Of a stretch of 64,000 nucleotides of DNA, positions 17,950 through 54,440 are shown in pieces. Position 1 is the first letter of the stretch; each line of letters starts with the position of its first letter. The position numbers and the translations under genes were made by a program. This stretch comes from Myoxocephalus aenaeus (Eukaryota > Chordata > Actinopteri > Perciformes > Cottidae), in assembly GCA_038501785.1 (NCBI GenBank), contig JBAMJR010000001.1, positions 2,214,001 to 2,278,000 of the forward strand, read 5' to 3'. Under the pieces are notes generated by a model. The model was not told the origin of the DNA, made no database searches, and saw only the letters and a list, made by a program, of their open reading frames with translations.

Positions 17950-18640
17950 GACGATAAATCGTATCTTGGTCAAGTTTTGAAGCGAGCTTCCAGATGCGCA
18001 GCGCGCGGGGATCGACTCTTAACTCGCATTGCTGCTTCCTCCCCTTCGGTCGCATAAATAAAAACACACAATCTTTGCATGTCGACCTGTGCAACTTCCA
18101 AGTTTGCACTGGCGCTCGTGACAATTTACGCACAATTCGGCGCTACTACTCGCAGCGGACACCCTCCCCCCTCCTCCTCCTCCCTCTGCACAACCACCTC
18201 CTCCTCCTCCAAAACCATGAATAGTATCTAGCCAAGGGAGGGACGATCCGTTATAGGGGAAAAGAGAAGGGGAAAAAGTTGTCCATACAACAAAGAAAAG
18301 CAACCCCTCTCCACAAACCACTCGTCGCGGTCCTCTGCTTCGTGGATTCACGTCGTCGTCGCTGAAAGGCGGAGAGCGACTCGAGATCAAATGTGCGGGA
18401 GCTCGAGGAGTCAGGGAAAAAAAAAAAAATCGCAAGTCTTCATGCTACAAGCACACGGCCTCTCGGATCCGGACTCCATCTTTGACTAGTTGACATTCAG
18501 AGCCTGCCGGAGCAAATTCCTCGTTTGCATGCCTCCCACTGATTGGCCTCTTCTTGCGCTAGTCTTTGCTATATGATGAGCCATTGGTTTGCTTTCTGCG
18601 TGTTCAACTATTCCAGCGCGCGCGGGATTGGCTGCGCGCG
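17950..18640 (-). promoter_or_regulatory. CpG-rich promoter, probably of the mir-130/301 primary transcript
   Basis: A GC/CpG-dense block (18.0-18.45 kb) that reads like a 5'UTR on the minus strand, with purine/GGA-rich runs. Just upstream in the minus sense are three CCAAT boxes at 18542-18546, 18583-18587 and 18627-18631, all in the same orientation and 41-44 bp apart (NF-Y type array), plus CpG-rich GCGCGC runs at 18616-18640. No coding exon is associated, and the only locus downstream is the miRNA pair. Confidence 0.6.
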
Positions 18641-18699
18641 GGGACGCGTCACATCGCACAACGAATACCTGATTAACTGGGTCCCATTCACAAATTTCT

Positions 18700-19360
18700 C
18701 ATCATCCCCCCACCTCCACTGTATCTGGATACTTGACCACTAATTATTTTATTTAGTTTTTGGCGCAAAACGCTTTTGTAGTATTTACAATGGGGATTAT
18801 AATTAGCCGTTAATTGGCCTCCGGAGGGACAGTAATGCTGTTCATTATTTCAAATATGGACTAAACCCGGTTTATCTGCTAAGGCAGGCAGCGCGGATCA
18901 GGCCTTAATAGGGATCGATTTAAAAGAGTTAATTTTTGAATTTAAATATATACACGGAGGCGTTGTTGGCTTTTGATTCCGATCTATATGTCTCTAATGG
19001 CGCATTATAAGCGAACTTAATTAAAAATAAAATTAAAGTCACTGCGAAAAATACGAAATGGTTGTTGAAGTTAGACAAAGATCCCGCTTTGAGCACGCAA
19101 AATGAGCGTGTGTGATATGGTTTGTGAGGGATCAATGGCTGGATCAGATCACACGGTGCAGGAGGCGGACCCATTGCGACGCTTTGATTGACGCACAGAG
19201 AGGAGTAGCGGGCTGTGAAATTTGGCATTCCTGGCCAGAGGAGCTGAAATAATGGCATTATCCAGTGGGAGAGGGCCCACTTTCTACTCCCCTCACACCC
19301 ACCCGACTGCAGCCCACTCAGAAGGGATCTGATTGTGCAGCCAGTCGGCAAAAAAAAGAA
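18700..19360. promoter_or_regulatory. Candidate conserved non-coding / enhancer block
   Basis: Mixed-composition, non-repetitive DNA dense in homeodomain-like cores (ATAATTAGCCGTTAATTGG near 18800), a PBX-like TGATTGAC (about 19184) and ATAATGGCATTAT (about 19251). No coding frame. Conservation is inferred from texture only. Confidence 0.3.
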
Positions 19361-19379
19361 GAAAAAAAAAGTTTGATGT

Positions 19380-22300
19380 AAGGCGGGGCGTGATGGATCC
19401 GGTGAAGGTTTGGAGCAGTGATGCTACAAAGACTCTCATCAAACTGGAGTCAAAGAGTCCTGTCACTTGTTTGACACTAAAGTAAAGTCAAGACTCCTGG
19501 AACTGACATTTAGTTTTATCATATCTTCTGTTTTCATAAATGCAGCTGACAACTTATTTTCCTTTGCTCGTGAACTAATACAAAAATAGACATTAATGAG
19601 ATTCCTGCTTAAGTGCCTAATAATAAGGTTATTAAATGGATCTGAAATTCACACCATGAGCATTTAAAGATCCCGATTATCAGTATTTATACTCACAGAG
19701 AAGACATAATCAGGATGAGGTGTTCACACTGTGGAAGTGAATCCATATTATGTGAAAATAAAACAAACTGTAGATAATTTGCACATTATATGAGATTCAT
19801 TTCTGAGATAAAACAATTTCAAAAAGTGCTCAAATGTGTGAAGTTATTTAGCATTGGCTTATATATTTAATATCTGCTTTCATAGAGAATACAATTGAAT
19901 CCTTTGCATATTGAACGTAATTCAAAATGTCCTTTTAAACTTTCAAAATGTTTAAGAAATGATTCATTAGTATTTTAAAAAGGATTTCAGAAGTTCAATG
20001 ATTTTAGTTGCTTTTCCCTTCAACAACACATGTTTGTTAAAATCATTCCACAATGGAAGAAGAAACACATGCAACATAACTAATGTATAATATGAATCGT
20101 TGATTTGAAATGACTGGTTGTTAATATGTTTTTGTGTGTTTTAAAATAGAATAAACTAATTAAAAGAGATAAATAAGGTAATTGAACAATGATCCTTCTC
20201 CTAATTCATACATGGCTTCAAATCCTTTTTTCCTTGCTTCCTTGACATTCAATTGTGTCAAATTCAAATTTGATGTTTTTCATTCTTTGAAAAGGGAAAA
20301 TCAAACTGCCACAAAATAACTAGAAATGAATTGTTCGCAAAAGATTAAAAAATACCAATGATTCATTCTAAAATGTGCCTGTTCTCACATAGATCCACTA
20401 AAACAATTTCATATAATTATTTCATACCTGATTGAAATGCCAGATGTGTCTTATTTTCATGGAGTTCAATAATCCTACACAACTGTCAAATTATTAAATC
20501 AAACAATTATGTTCATTTATTAATAAAGTAGATTCAAAGTAATGTAAGTAAATGTATGTTACTGTTGTTGAAAACACAACTTTGAGTGAAAACAGGCCTA
20601 CAATCTCACTATAAGTAGTATAGTTGAAATAAGTGCTTTCTTACCAAACTATGAAACCTAAAGAACTAATGTTAACCAACTAAATCAAACCATTTCATTA
20701 GATGTATTTTTAAATAATTGTAATCATGTGTTTTCAAGTTAAACAATTATGTTTCGTTAGATTTTCTTTGCAGGTTTTCCTGTTTGGTTGCATTTTTACA
20801 AGGTTTTTGGAAATACAATTTATTTTTACCGAACAAAGACCCCAGCAGCTCTGATGTACTTAATCAGGTTTGATCTACAGGAAAATGTAGAAGATATAGT
20901 GACGAGTATTTTGAAATGTACCTTGTTTAAAGCAGTTGAGATAAACAGTTAAAAGAAACCAAAAAAAAATGTTTTGGAGGGCCTTTCTTCTAAAAAAATG
21001 AGCCTGAGGGGAAAGAGCCACAAAGCACCACTCCCTGCTGAACGGCCTGACTTTAAACTGCTGCCTGTGTGAGGTGTCATGGGGGCTGAGAAAAACCTTT
21101 TAAACATGGGAGTTATTGTTCCCTCTGTTTTTTTTTCCAACCTCCCATCCTCCGAAAATGTACCTCCTTTCTTCCTCTGCCCTTTAACCTCTCCCAACCC
21201 CCATCCCTCCATCTCACGTCTCTCTCCACATTTCCCCTCCTTCCTCTCATCGGCCAAAGACCAAACAACCGTGATGGATCGTCATTGATAATTTCCCACC
21301 ACACAAAAAAAAGGTTAATGGAGAAGGTTTCTTGAGGGGGGTGGGCTTTCTGCTTCATCTTTTTCATGAAGTAGTAATAGTAGTAGTCGACCCCACCTTG
21401 AGCGCAGAGCCCCCCGTGCACCCGGGCTCTTCCAAAGAGGGCCCCTCCTCTCCTCCCCCTCTGCCTCCCTCTTGAAACAGACTCTATGGACTGCATGCAT
21501 GACATTCCAGCTGTGTGGGTGGCACAGCCTTTTACAGCGTCTCCAACATACAGGGCTCCTAAAGCACAAGAAGAACCTCCAGCCAGGATCCATCTTCAGA
21601 TACACTTCTCCACTCAGGCGCTCCGGTGTGCTCTCCATTATCCATGCTTTTAAACTGGGAAATGTCATGGGAAATGGTGATATTTTGTTATCCAGAGGCT
21701 CAACTATTCATAGAGCAGCATATGTAAAACAATAAGTCCATACACATTACATTTATGTCCTTCTTTGCATGTAACCCTTCAGACCCCCAGGTCTTCTTTA
21801 ACAACTCAAAAAAACTGTGACTTTTCAAAACTATTGGCTTATAATGAACATGCTTTCTTAACTGATGAGGTTAGGATGTATATACTTCTAAAGACACACG
21901 CTGTTAAACCTGGTGAAATACAGAAGATGTTCTCTGTATGTGTGAGGTCTATTTGGATTTCTGTTATTGGAGTTGTATAACAGTGTGTTCATAAGAGGTC
22001 TAATAACGTGTTAAACCTCCCATAAGACTATGGAGGACAACGTGCTGCAGATTTGTTTGTCTGTGAATTACTTTTTGTCAAATAAGAGGAAAGTATATAT
22101 GCTCCTCAAGTAACATGTAACACATGAACTATTTGGTTATTTGGTGTAATAGCAATACATTTAATTTACGGGTGTCAATGGGCTTCAATACATTTCTATA
22201 TTTTTGGTTTTGATGAGATCAGAAGAAAAGGTTGTATTTACAGTTAATACTTTTTCAATATTTGGGAAAATTAAGCTGGGCACAAATGTAAAACAAAACC

Positions 22301-22900
22301 AAATTCTGTAAATTGTTCAAATTTGAACCCGTCTGCTTTTAATCACGTCTTTTGTAAGATTATTAAACACATTGAAAAAAAGAACTGCTCCATTCCTAAG
22401 TGGGTTACAAAATAACTTTTCCTGGTAGAAGTTTAGCAACAGACAGCAAAGCAAAAAAAAACCCACCACATTTCCCCAAAGTAAATTTCAACAGTAGACA
22501 TGTGGTAAAAAAAACAACATTATTTTAATCTTTGAACTGCAATGTAGAAAACCTTCTGCACATAATACCATGTGATTTCACACCCGATTTTATTTATATA
22601 GCCCCAATTTAATGTTTGCCTCAAGGTGCTGTGCAATCTGTGCAGAATACAACACCCTCTATGTCCACTCCACAATACCCTCCATTAAATCAATTAGTCA
22701 TGATCCCAGAGGATTATCACACGCAGTTTTATTGAAGCTGCAAATCTGCTGGTGGGAAACATCGATTCTTCACCGACAAACAACCAACCTCATCCATAAG
22801 TCACAGCTGCCCGGTGAGTGTACATCAAGCTTGTTTTTCCCCTTTCCACCGAGCGAGTGCAGGAGCAGAGTCCAAAGCATGAAAAAACTCAACCCCATTA
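19380..22900. other. Gene-free spacer
   Basis: AT-rich 19.4-20.9 kb, then a short CT/GA-rich segment at about 21.1-21.5 kb. 22.59-22.68 kb carries a degraded copy of a dispersed teleost repeat (TTTATTTATATAGCCCCAAT) like the one at 39.4 kb. No splice-bounded coding pattern found. Confidence 0.45.
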
Positions 22901-22946
22901 ACTGAACTTCAGAGGAATTCCTCACTTTACATACGGAATGCACTTT

Positions 22947-22959
22947 AGGTCAAAGGGCA
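22947..22959 (+). promoter_or_regulatory. DR1 nuclear-receptor site (AGGTCA-A-AGGGCA)
   Basis: Two half-sites separated by one base, the arrangement bound by HNF4, PPAR/RXR and COUP-TF; a further GGGCAAAGGG follows. Chance occurrence is possible. Confidence 0.35.
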
Positions 22960-23030
22960 AAGGGCCAGAGGGGAATCCACCCGCGCCCAGGCAGGCAGGC
23001 CTTATTTAAACAAGCCTGGAATGCCTGGTC

Positions 23031-23149
23031 GGGAGAGAAGAGAAGAAGAAGAAGAAGAAGAAGAAGAAGAAGAAGAAGAAGAAGAAGAAGAAGAAGAAGA
23101 AGAAGAAGAAGAAGAAGAAGAAGAAGAAGAAGAAGAAGAAGAAGAAGAA

Positions 23150-23180
<31 letters not shown>

Positions 23181-23198
23181 GGGAAGAAGGGGAAGGAA
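23031..23198 (+). repeat. 168-bp uninterrupted purine tract, core (GAA)n
   Basis: Every base from 23031 to 23198 is A or G. The core, about 23042-23172, is more than 40 GAA units, followed by GGGGAAGAA variants. Long GAA tracts can form triplex H-DNA and stall replication or transcription. Confidence 0.97.
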
Positions 23199-23219
23199 CC
23201 TCTCTGCCATTAACATGAG

Positions 23220-26100
23220 CAATAAATACCAGCACTTTTGAAATGACCTGCACTGGCTGACTTCATGTGCCACTGACTGAAATGTCTTATGAGCTTTTCA
23301 CCAGTTAGACCGGGGATAGAAGTCTGTGATAAGAAGTAAAAACCACTACAAATGTGTTGTACAGGTACGGGATGCAGTCAAACCCCTTATACAATTATTA
23401 TTATTGTTAATGTGGTTTTGAGGTTGGAAAAATCCCCTTACTTACTCTCTCTGACAGAATCACACACATTATTTATTAGCTTGTCCTTTAAGGCTACACT
23501 GTTTTTATCAGATTGAAATATTTGCACCATTTTATACACATTTCCGCAACACTTTTCGTAGATTTAGCAACTTGAGGATTTTACAATCACAGTTTCTTTG
23601 GGGTTTGACATTTTTTTCAATGAGATTGAAATGACTGGACAAAAGAAAAGAAACTGCACATAGGATTCATACTTTTGTTGTTGTTTATTTATTGTGCAGT
23701 TTTCATCACTTATTAGAAAGATATTCTTTAAATTCATGCCATCAACTGGCAAATCAAAAGACAGACTTCCTCTCCCTCTAAATTAAAAACCAACACTGGT
23801 TCCTACACGAGTCCGTTAATTGAGGCTGCTCTATTAGCTGCCCATCTTTAATTTCAGGACATCTGAGTACAAAAACCTGCAACACAAGCGTGGGCAAACC
23901 TCTCTGTTTCTAGGACCATCTCGCCAAAATTTCCTACAAATGACATGCTACAATCCCCATGGCCGTGGTGGAATTCTGTCTACTTCAGGGCTTCAAAGCT
24001 GCCCAGGACTCGTTGGTCGGTCTGGCCAATAGGTGAAGAGGGGTGGACCCTGCCTGCCTTGACCTCAGCGACCTGCCCCGACCCCCCACCCCCACCAACC
24101 ACCCACCAACCACCCACCCACCCAGTGTCCTGCTCCTCATCCCCCCCCATTGTCCACTTCATCCATCCATCCACCCAGTGAAGCAGCCAGTCAGCCAGCA
24201 GGTCAGGCCGTCCGTCCGTCTGTCAGCAACAAAGAGCTTTAAATATTGAAATTCAGCTCCTTTGAGAATGAAACCACAGATTGTACCTCAGTTGAACTTC
24301 ACAAGGGCCAACAGCGATCTAGAATAAGTACTCGTGGTATCTTTTTCATTAAACTGGAAGTTCACAGGAGGCTAAATGGATTTGCTCAATGAGTGTAATC
24401 ACATTTTCCAGAAAACTGCCATTGCTTATGTTGCTCTTCATTCACAACTCTGCTCATACACAAGCATGTATATCAGATTGTTCACAGACGTGTTATCACC
24501 GAGCAGCTACAGTGAATCAAACAGACAAAAGGCTTCATATCCGCTGCAGATATGAACTAACAGTATTTCTGAAGGTTTTTCCCACTCTGCAGCAGCAAAC
24601 TCTTGACTCAGCGTCATTGAGGCAGCCATTTTCCCGCGAAGGCTCACAAGATCCCTCCCCAGTGCACTGCAGGAACCAATTACCTTTCTTTGATGAGCGC
24701 ATGCCTTTCATTTCAGTTAACTGCCTGTTCTATGGATGATTTCTTTCTTTTATTGTTCTGATTGTGCAACCTCTCATGTCAGGAGGCTGGCTGTGGAAAC
24801 AGGCATTTTACACTGCTGTGGTTTGTACATTTAGCTATAAAGAAACCGCTGCTCAAAGATCGTTATTCTGGAAAAATTAGCCTATAATCTTGGCTGAGAT
24901 TACCATACATAAAAACATGGTGAGCGTTGCGTGTTTGGGCACAGCAACTACATCAGGCCTTTCATTATTCGGACTGCGCCGACAGTGCTTTCAGATATCT
25001 GTACTGTGTTGCCATCTGCTGGACGAATATGAATTAACACAGATGAATGCAAACTGCCAGTTAATAGTGATGCTTTCAACCAAAGCCGGAAGATGCCGAT
25101 GCTCTATGGCTTTTATACACTCAGACATTGGAACCTATTTCAGATGCATACAGTCTGCTCCTGGCTGGTCTAACTGAGATGTGATCACGCTCACATTTTA
25201 TTGGAAAACTAGAACATAGATTCAAAACTTTTCATTTATTACAGAAAATTGCGTGTATTGTCAGGAATGGTAGGTTTTAGAAATACTAAATGCTGAATGA
25301 AATTCAAGCCAAACATCTTGCACATTATGTGCCGTCTAGAAATAAATATTCGTTGGCAGAATTGTTTTCATAGGCAGCAGTTTATTGGTTTGAGTACTCT
25401 GTGTACTATATATAGTTCACAGTACTTCAAGGACACGGTCTGGATAGTACACAGTATACTGTATTTGTACTCTTAATGCTTTTTATAAGTCAATCCAAAA
25501 CCATTAATGAGATGATAATGAATTTAAAGATGAGAAGACTGTAAATCCAGAATGCTGGTGAGTTTTCGTTGTGCAGTTAACAGGATCTGTTTGTTCAGGC
25601 AGGGAGTTTATTACAGTTACCAATGTGTGTCATGTTGTTTTTAGACAAATATGTGTTCAACAATGTTTGAGCAGCATTTTACTGGTCAAGGTGCAGCTAC
25701 TTTAATTATATTTTGTTAATTAGTTTAGTGGTTCCCATCCTGAGGGTCTGGCCCCCGTACAAATAATCCTGGGCCATTATAAGATGATTAATGGAAGGAA
25801 AGAAGAAACAAAAAACTGTTCTGCTAAACAAATTGGGTTACAAACAGCTAGTTTAAATGAAACCATCTAAGAAGTTTAGAGGGAAAATCTCTCTTTATTG
25901 AAATCACCAACAATTCATACAAAAGAAAACATATTTTTGAGAAGTTGGGAACGACTTGTATTTTATAAGAATATCACATGTTTTTATGTAACATTTTAAT
26001 CTGAAAAGTAACCAGTAGCTATAGTTGTCAAATAAATAAAGTGGATGAAAGCAAATAAGTCTTTAATAAACCGGGGAGCCAAAGAAAAAGACACACTGGC
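23220..26100. other. Gene-free spacer between (GAA)n and sppl3
   Basis: Includes simple CCACCCAC/CATC runs at 24.08-24.18 kb. No coding exon or clear transposon ends found; 24.3-25.2 kb is non-repetitive and may hold regulatory DNA. Confidence 0.4.
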
Positions 26101-26467
26101 GTTACAGTTAGAGTCATGTTTATTTACAGCAGAATCCTGAACGAGGAGGGAAAGAAGAGGAGAGGGCCGAGGGAAGGGGTTAAAAGGAGACAACGTGTTT
26201 TAGATCAAGCGCTTCAGGATTCATGTTTCACTACACAGTTCTTAATTTATTTATTCACCATTTTTCTATACAGAATCCATTCAGCTGTAATATCAATGCA
26301 CCAACAGAGCTGGAGTCCTCTGCTGGAGGGGAGAAGAGGTGGAAAGAAAAGAAAAAAAACACTAAAAAAAAAATATTTTTTTTACTAACAACGGGGTAAA
26401 AAGGAATTCATTTTCTATAAAAAAAAACAAAAAACATTTTTGTTGTCATCACCATGATCGTCATCAA

Positions 26468-26560
26468 TTATTTATGTATGTACATATACACACATATATA
26501 TGTGCGTGTGTATATATACATACATACACACACACACAAATATGTATATAAATCTATATA
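26468..26560. repeat. Compound (TATG/CACA/TA)n microsatellite
   Basis: Alternating TA, TG and CA dinucleotides inside the probable sppl3 3'UTR. Confidence 0.8.
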
Positions 26561-27196
26561 TTTTCTTTCCAAGTCCATGAAGAGATGACGGGGCCTTGTT
26601 GTTCCATGATGTCCGAGTTTAGGCCGCTGCACTGAGCGGCAGGCCCGGTGTCCCAACCTGACAGCACCCAGGTCATAATATTCAGCCTTTGTGAATCAGT
26701 CACAGGAGGTCAGAGCTGACCAATCGCAGTCTTTCTGACCTGCACCCTTTGTCCCACCCACTCCCACTGCTCTTTGTAGGCGAGCTCATAGGTCCAGTGC
26801 CTCGGTGTCGGCCAGCAGAGACTCAAAACTGCAGCGGCCCCATCGATGCAGTCTGAGAAATGATACACTGTACACTTAACATGCACGGCCAGATAGCATA
26901 GAAAAGTAAAAAACAAAAACATAAAGCCAGCAAACTGCATCGTCCATACGGCTCTACGACTTCCTGCTGCGCAATCACTCACACTTTTTCCAGTATACAT
27001 TAGATATTAACCGACAAGCACCACAAAAAAGTGGAAGGACCATTAAAAAAAGAAAAAGAAAGACTGTCAGGGACCAAGTGGTGACAGTAAAAACATCCTA
27101 TGGGTGAACCTTTATTTCCAATTTACGTTTTTGAGTTCTGAAGGGCATAACTGATCTGATCCCATCCCTAGGTCCAAACAGACTTTAAGATGCAAT

Positions 27197-27430
<234 letters not shown>

Positions 27431-28381
27431 ATCAGATATCACCATGCTCAGACATTTATAATGTCTAGAATTAGATGCTTTAAGTGTCTCCATGGCCATA
27501 AATACATGTACATTGAGGATGTGCACAAGAGAAATTACCCAGCATGATGTATGATGTGGTTTCATGATGAAAAGTAACATATCATACCTTAAAATGAATT
27601 CAACATTCATTTATTAGAAAAAAAAACACTGTTTACATTTCCACCTGTCCGAAGAAAGACTGATAAAAACAATATTGCCCCCTGTTGAGTTTTCTGTAAC
27701 TTTTTACAAGTTAGACACAAACCGTTTCCATTAGACATGTCATGTGTTCATGACACCGTTTGATCCAACACACGAGACACTAGAGCAGGAAACTAGCGTT
27801 TTTATCAACCAGCCAGCGGTGCAGATGGTTTTTTTTCTTCCCAAAGATCCATCAGCTACGTTTCTATCACACAAGCCAACAAACTTTAGAAAACAACCTC
27901 TAAGTGATGGATGCTCACCAGTCGACTCGACAAAACCGGCAGCCAAAATTCAGCTGTTGGCTGGCGTTAGTTTCCCACCCCATTTCAACATGCTCCCGAA
28001 CACAAATACAAACTCAAGATACCGCAAATACACATATATACAAATAGAAGCGGCCCCTAAAATGCTGGGGGCAGCTTAACAATTTATAATGCATTTCTTT
28101 ATATGCCAAGAATAAAACTTTTCTAAATAAAATACATAGTTATCTGTGGGGGCGGGGAATGGGGACAGCAGATGAACAGGGAGGAGGAGGGCGGGGCTCG
28201 TAGGGAGTGTCAGAGGGCGGGAGCGCCGGGAAAAAGCCATCGCGGTGGGACGAAGAGACAGATGAAGAAAGCAGGGGGCGCGGAAGAGGGAGGCAGATTC
28301 TTCTTTACTGTGTCGCTGCTCCCGAGCACTTTCCTGTGCCACTGCAACACTCCGCCTCTCCTCAGTTTGTTTAAATCATTC

Positions 28382-28383
<2 letters not shown>

Positions 28384-28423
<40 letters not shown>
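28384..28423 (+). repeat. (AAT)n microsatellite
   Basis: About 13 ATA/AAT units in the probable sppl3 3'UTR. Confidence 0.95.
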
Positions 28424-28425
<2 letters not shown>

Positions 28426-28965
28426 CCACAAGAATGCTAAAAAAAAATAATATAGAAACCCCAGCCATGTCTCACAACCCTAAGTCCACAAAAAGGGGGC
28501 GAGGCCTGGCCCTCGAGTTCATCTGAGTCGGTGACAAACAGAGATGCAGAGAAAATTAAAGGAACAGGGAAAGAAGTAAAACGCAGCGAGAAGAGGCCTG
28601 ACGAATGGAACGAGCCTTGGGAGGGAAGTGGCAAATGAGACTAACTATAGAGCAGAGAAAAAGGAAAAAAGGAGAGAGAGGGGGGGGAGAACAAACACAG
28701 CGTAGGCAGGATGTGCTATAATGAAGAGGAAATAAACAGAAAAGAGGAAGTGGCGATGAAACAGGGAGGATGTAGGGACCAACAATGAATTGTGTTGGGG
28801 CGTTGTGATCCACACACTGGTGTCCTTCTGAGGGTTTCCACAGAAGATTGGCGGAAAGCATGAACAAGTGATGACGACATGGCCTCACTGTGAGTGCGCC
28901 CTCTCTCCTTCCCTCTAATTAAGGTAAAGGATCAGCAGTCCTCTGGTCGTTTATCCCAGGGTGCA

Positions 28966-53913
<24,948 letters not shown>

Positions 53914-54440
53914 ATCGCCGAAAACAGTGGGTTCCGCGACTGTGGCTAACACAGATTCAGGTCCCGGTGACAACCCGATGGGACCTCGGAGAGGTTTTCT
54001 GCGGATCCTTTCACGATCCAACGTCCTAGCAGTCACTTTTAGGTGACAACATGACGATACATCCCGGCAGGCAGCTAGCAGTCACTAGCTGGATCTCTTG
54101 CAAATTGAAATGGGAATGATGGTTTGCTATCGTTAGGTGGACAAGACAAAGCACCCCGAGAAAAAAAAACACTGATGTTATTTTCGTCAGTTTCGCTAAT
54201 GTCCTGCCGTCACCCCAGCCGTGAAGGCTCGGTCTCCAACGATGCTACACCCAGTGTAAATCCATATTCAGCATGATGTATCCAGAATAAATTCAGATAT
54301 TCCTCAAGTCTGCACCCCTAGCTGTTATGGGAGACGCTCAGCTTTGTTTTCTATGGCGAGTCGCGGGAACGCGCAAAATCGCCCTGCTGTAGCGCTACAC
54401 AAGTAGGACGTGCACTGAAACGCTGGCAATGGTTTCCCTT
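53914..54440 (-). promoter_or_regulatory. sppl3: sppl3 5'UTR and promoter region
   Basis: A CpG-containing block directly upstream of the ATG at 53913, flanked on the intron side by AGCTAGCTA-rich DNA (53.4-53.7 kb). No TATA box seen. The transcription start is not resolved. Confidence 0.5.

Noticed and set aside
18019..18435. 138-codon glycine-rich frame on the minus strand in the CpG block
   Set aside because: Composition follows GGA-rich DNA, no family motif and no partner exon; more likely 5' non-coding sequence of the miRNA transcript.
22950..23273. Poly-Leu, poly-Ser and poly-Glu open frames
   Set aside because: Readings of the (GAA)n tract in different frames, not proteins.
26710..27000. 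96-codon minus-strand frame with a hydrophobic stretch
   Set aside because: Lies in the probable sppl3 3'UTR; no splice signals or family match recognised.
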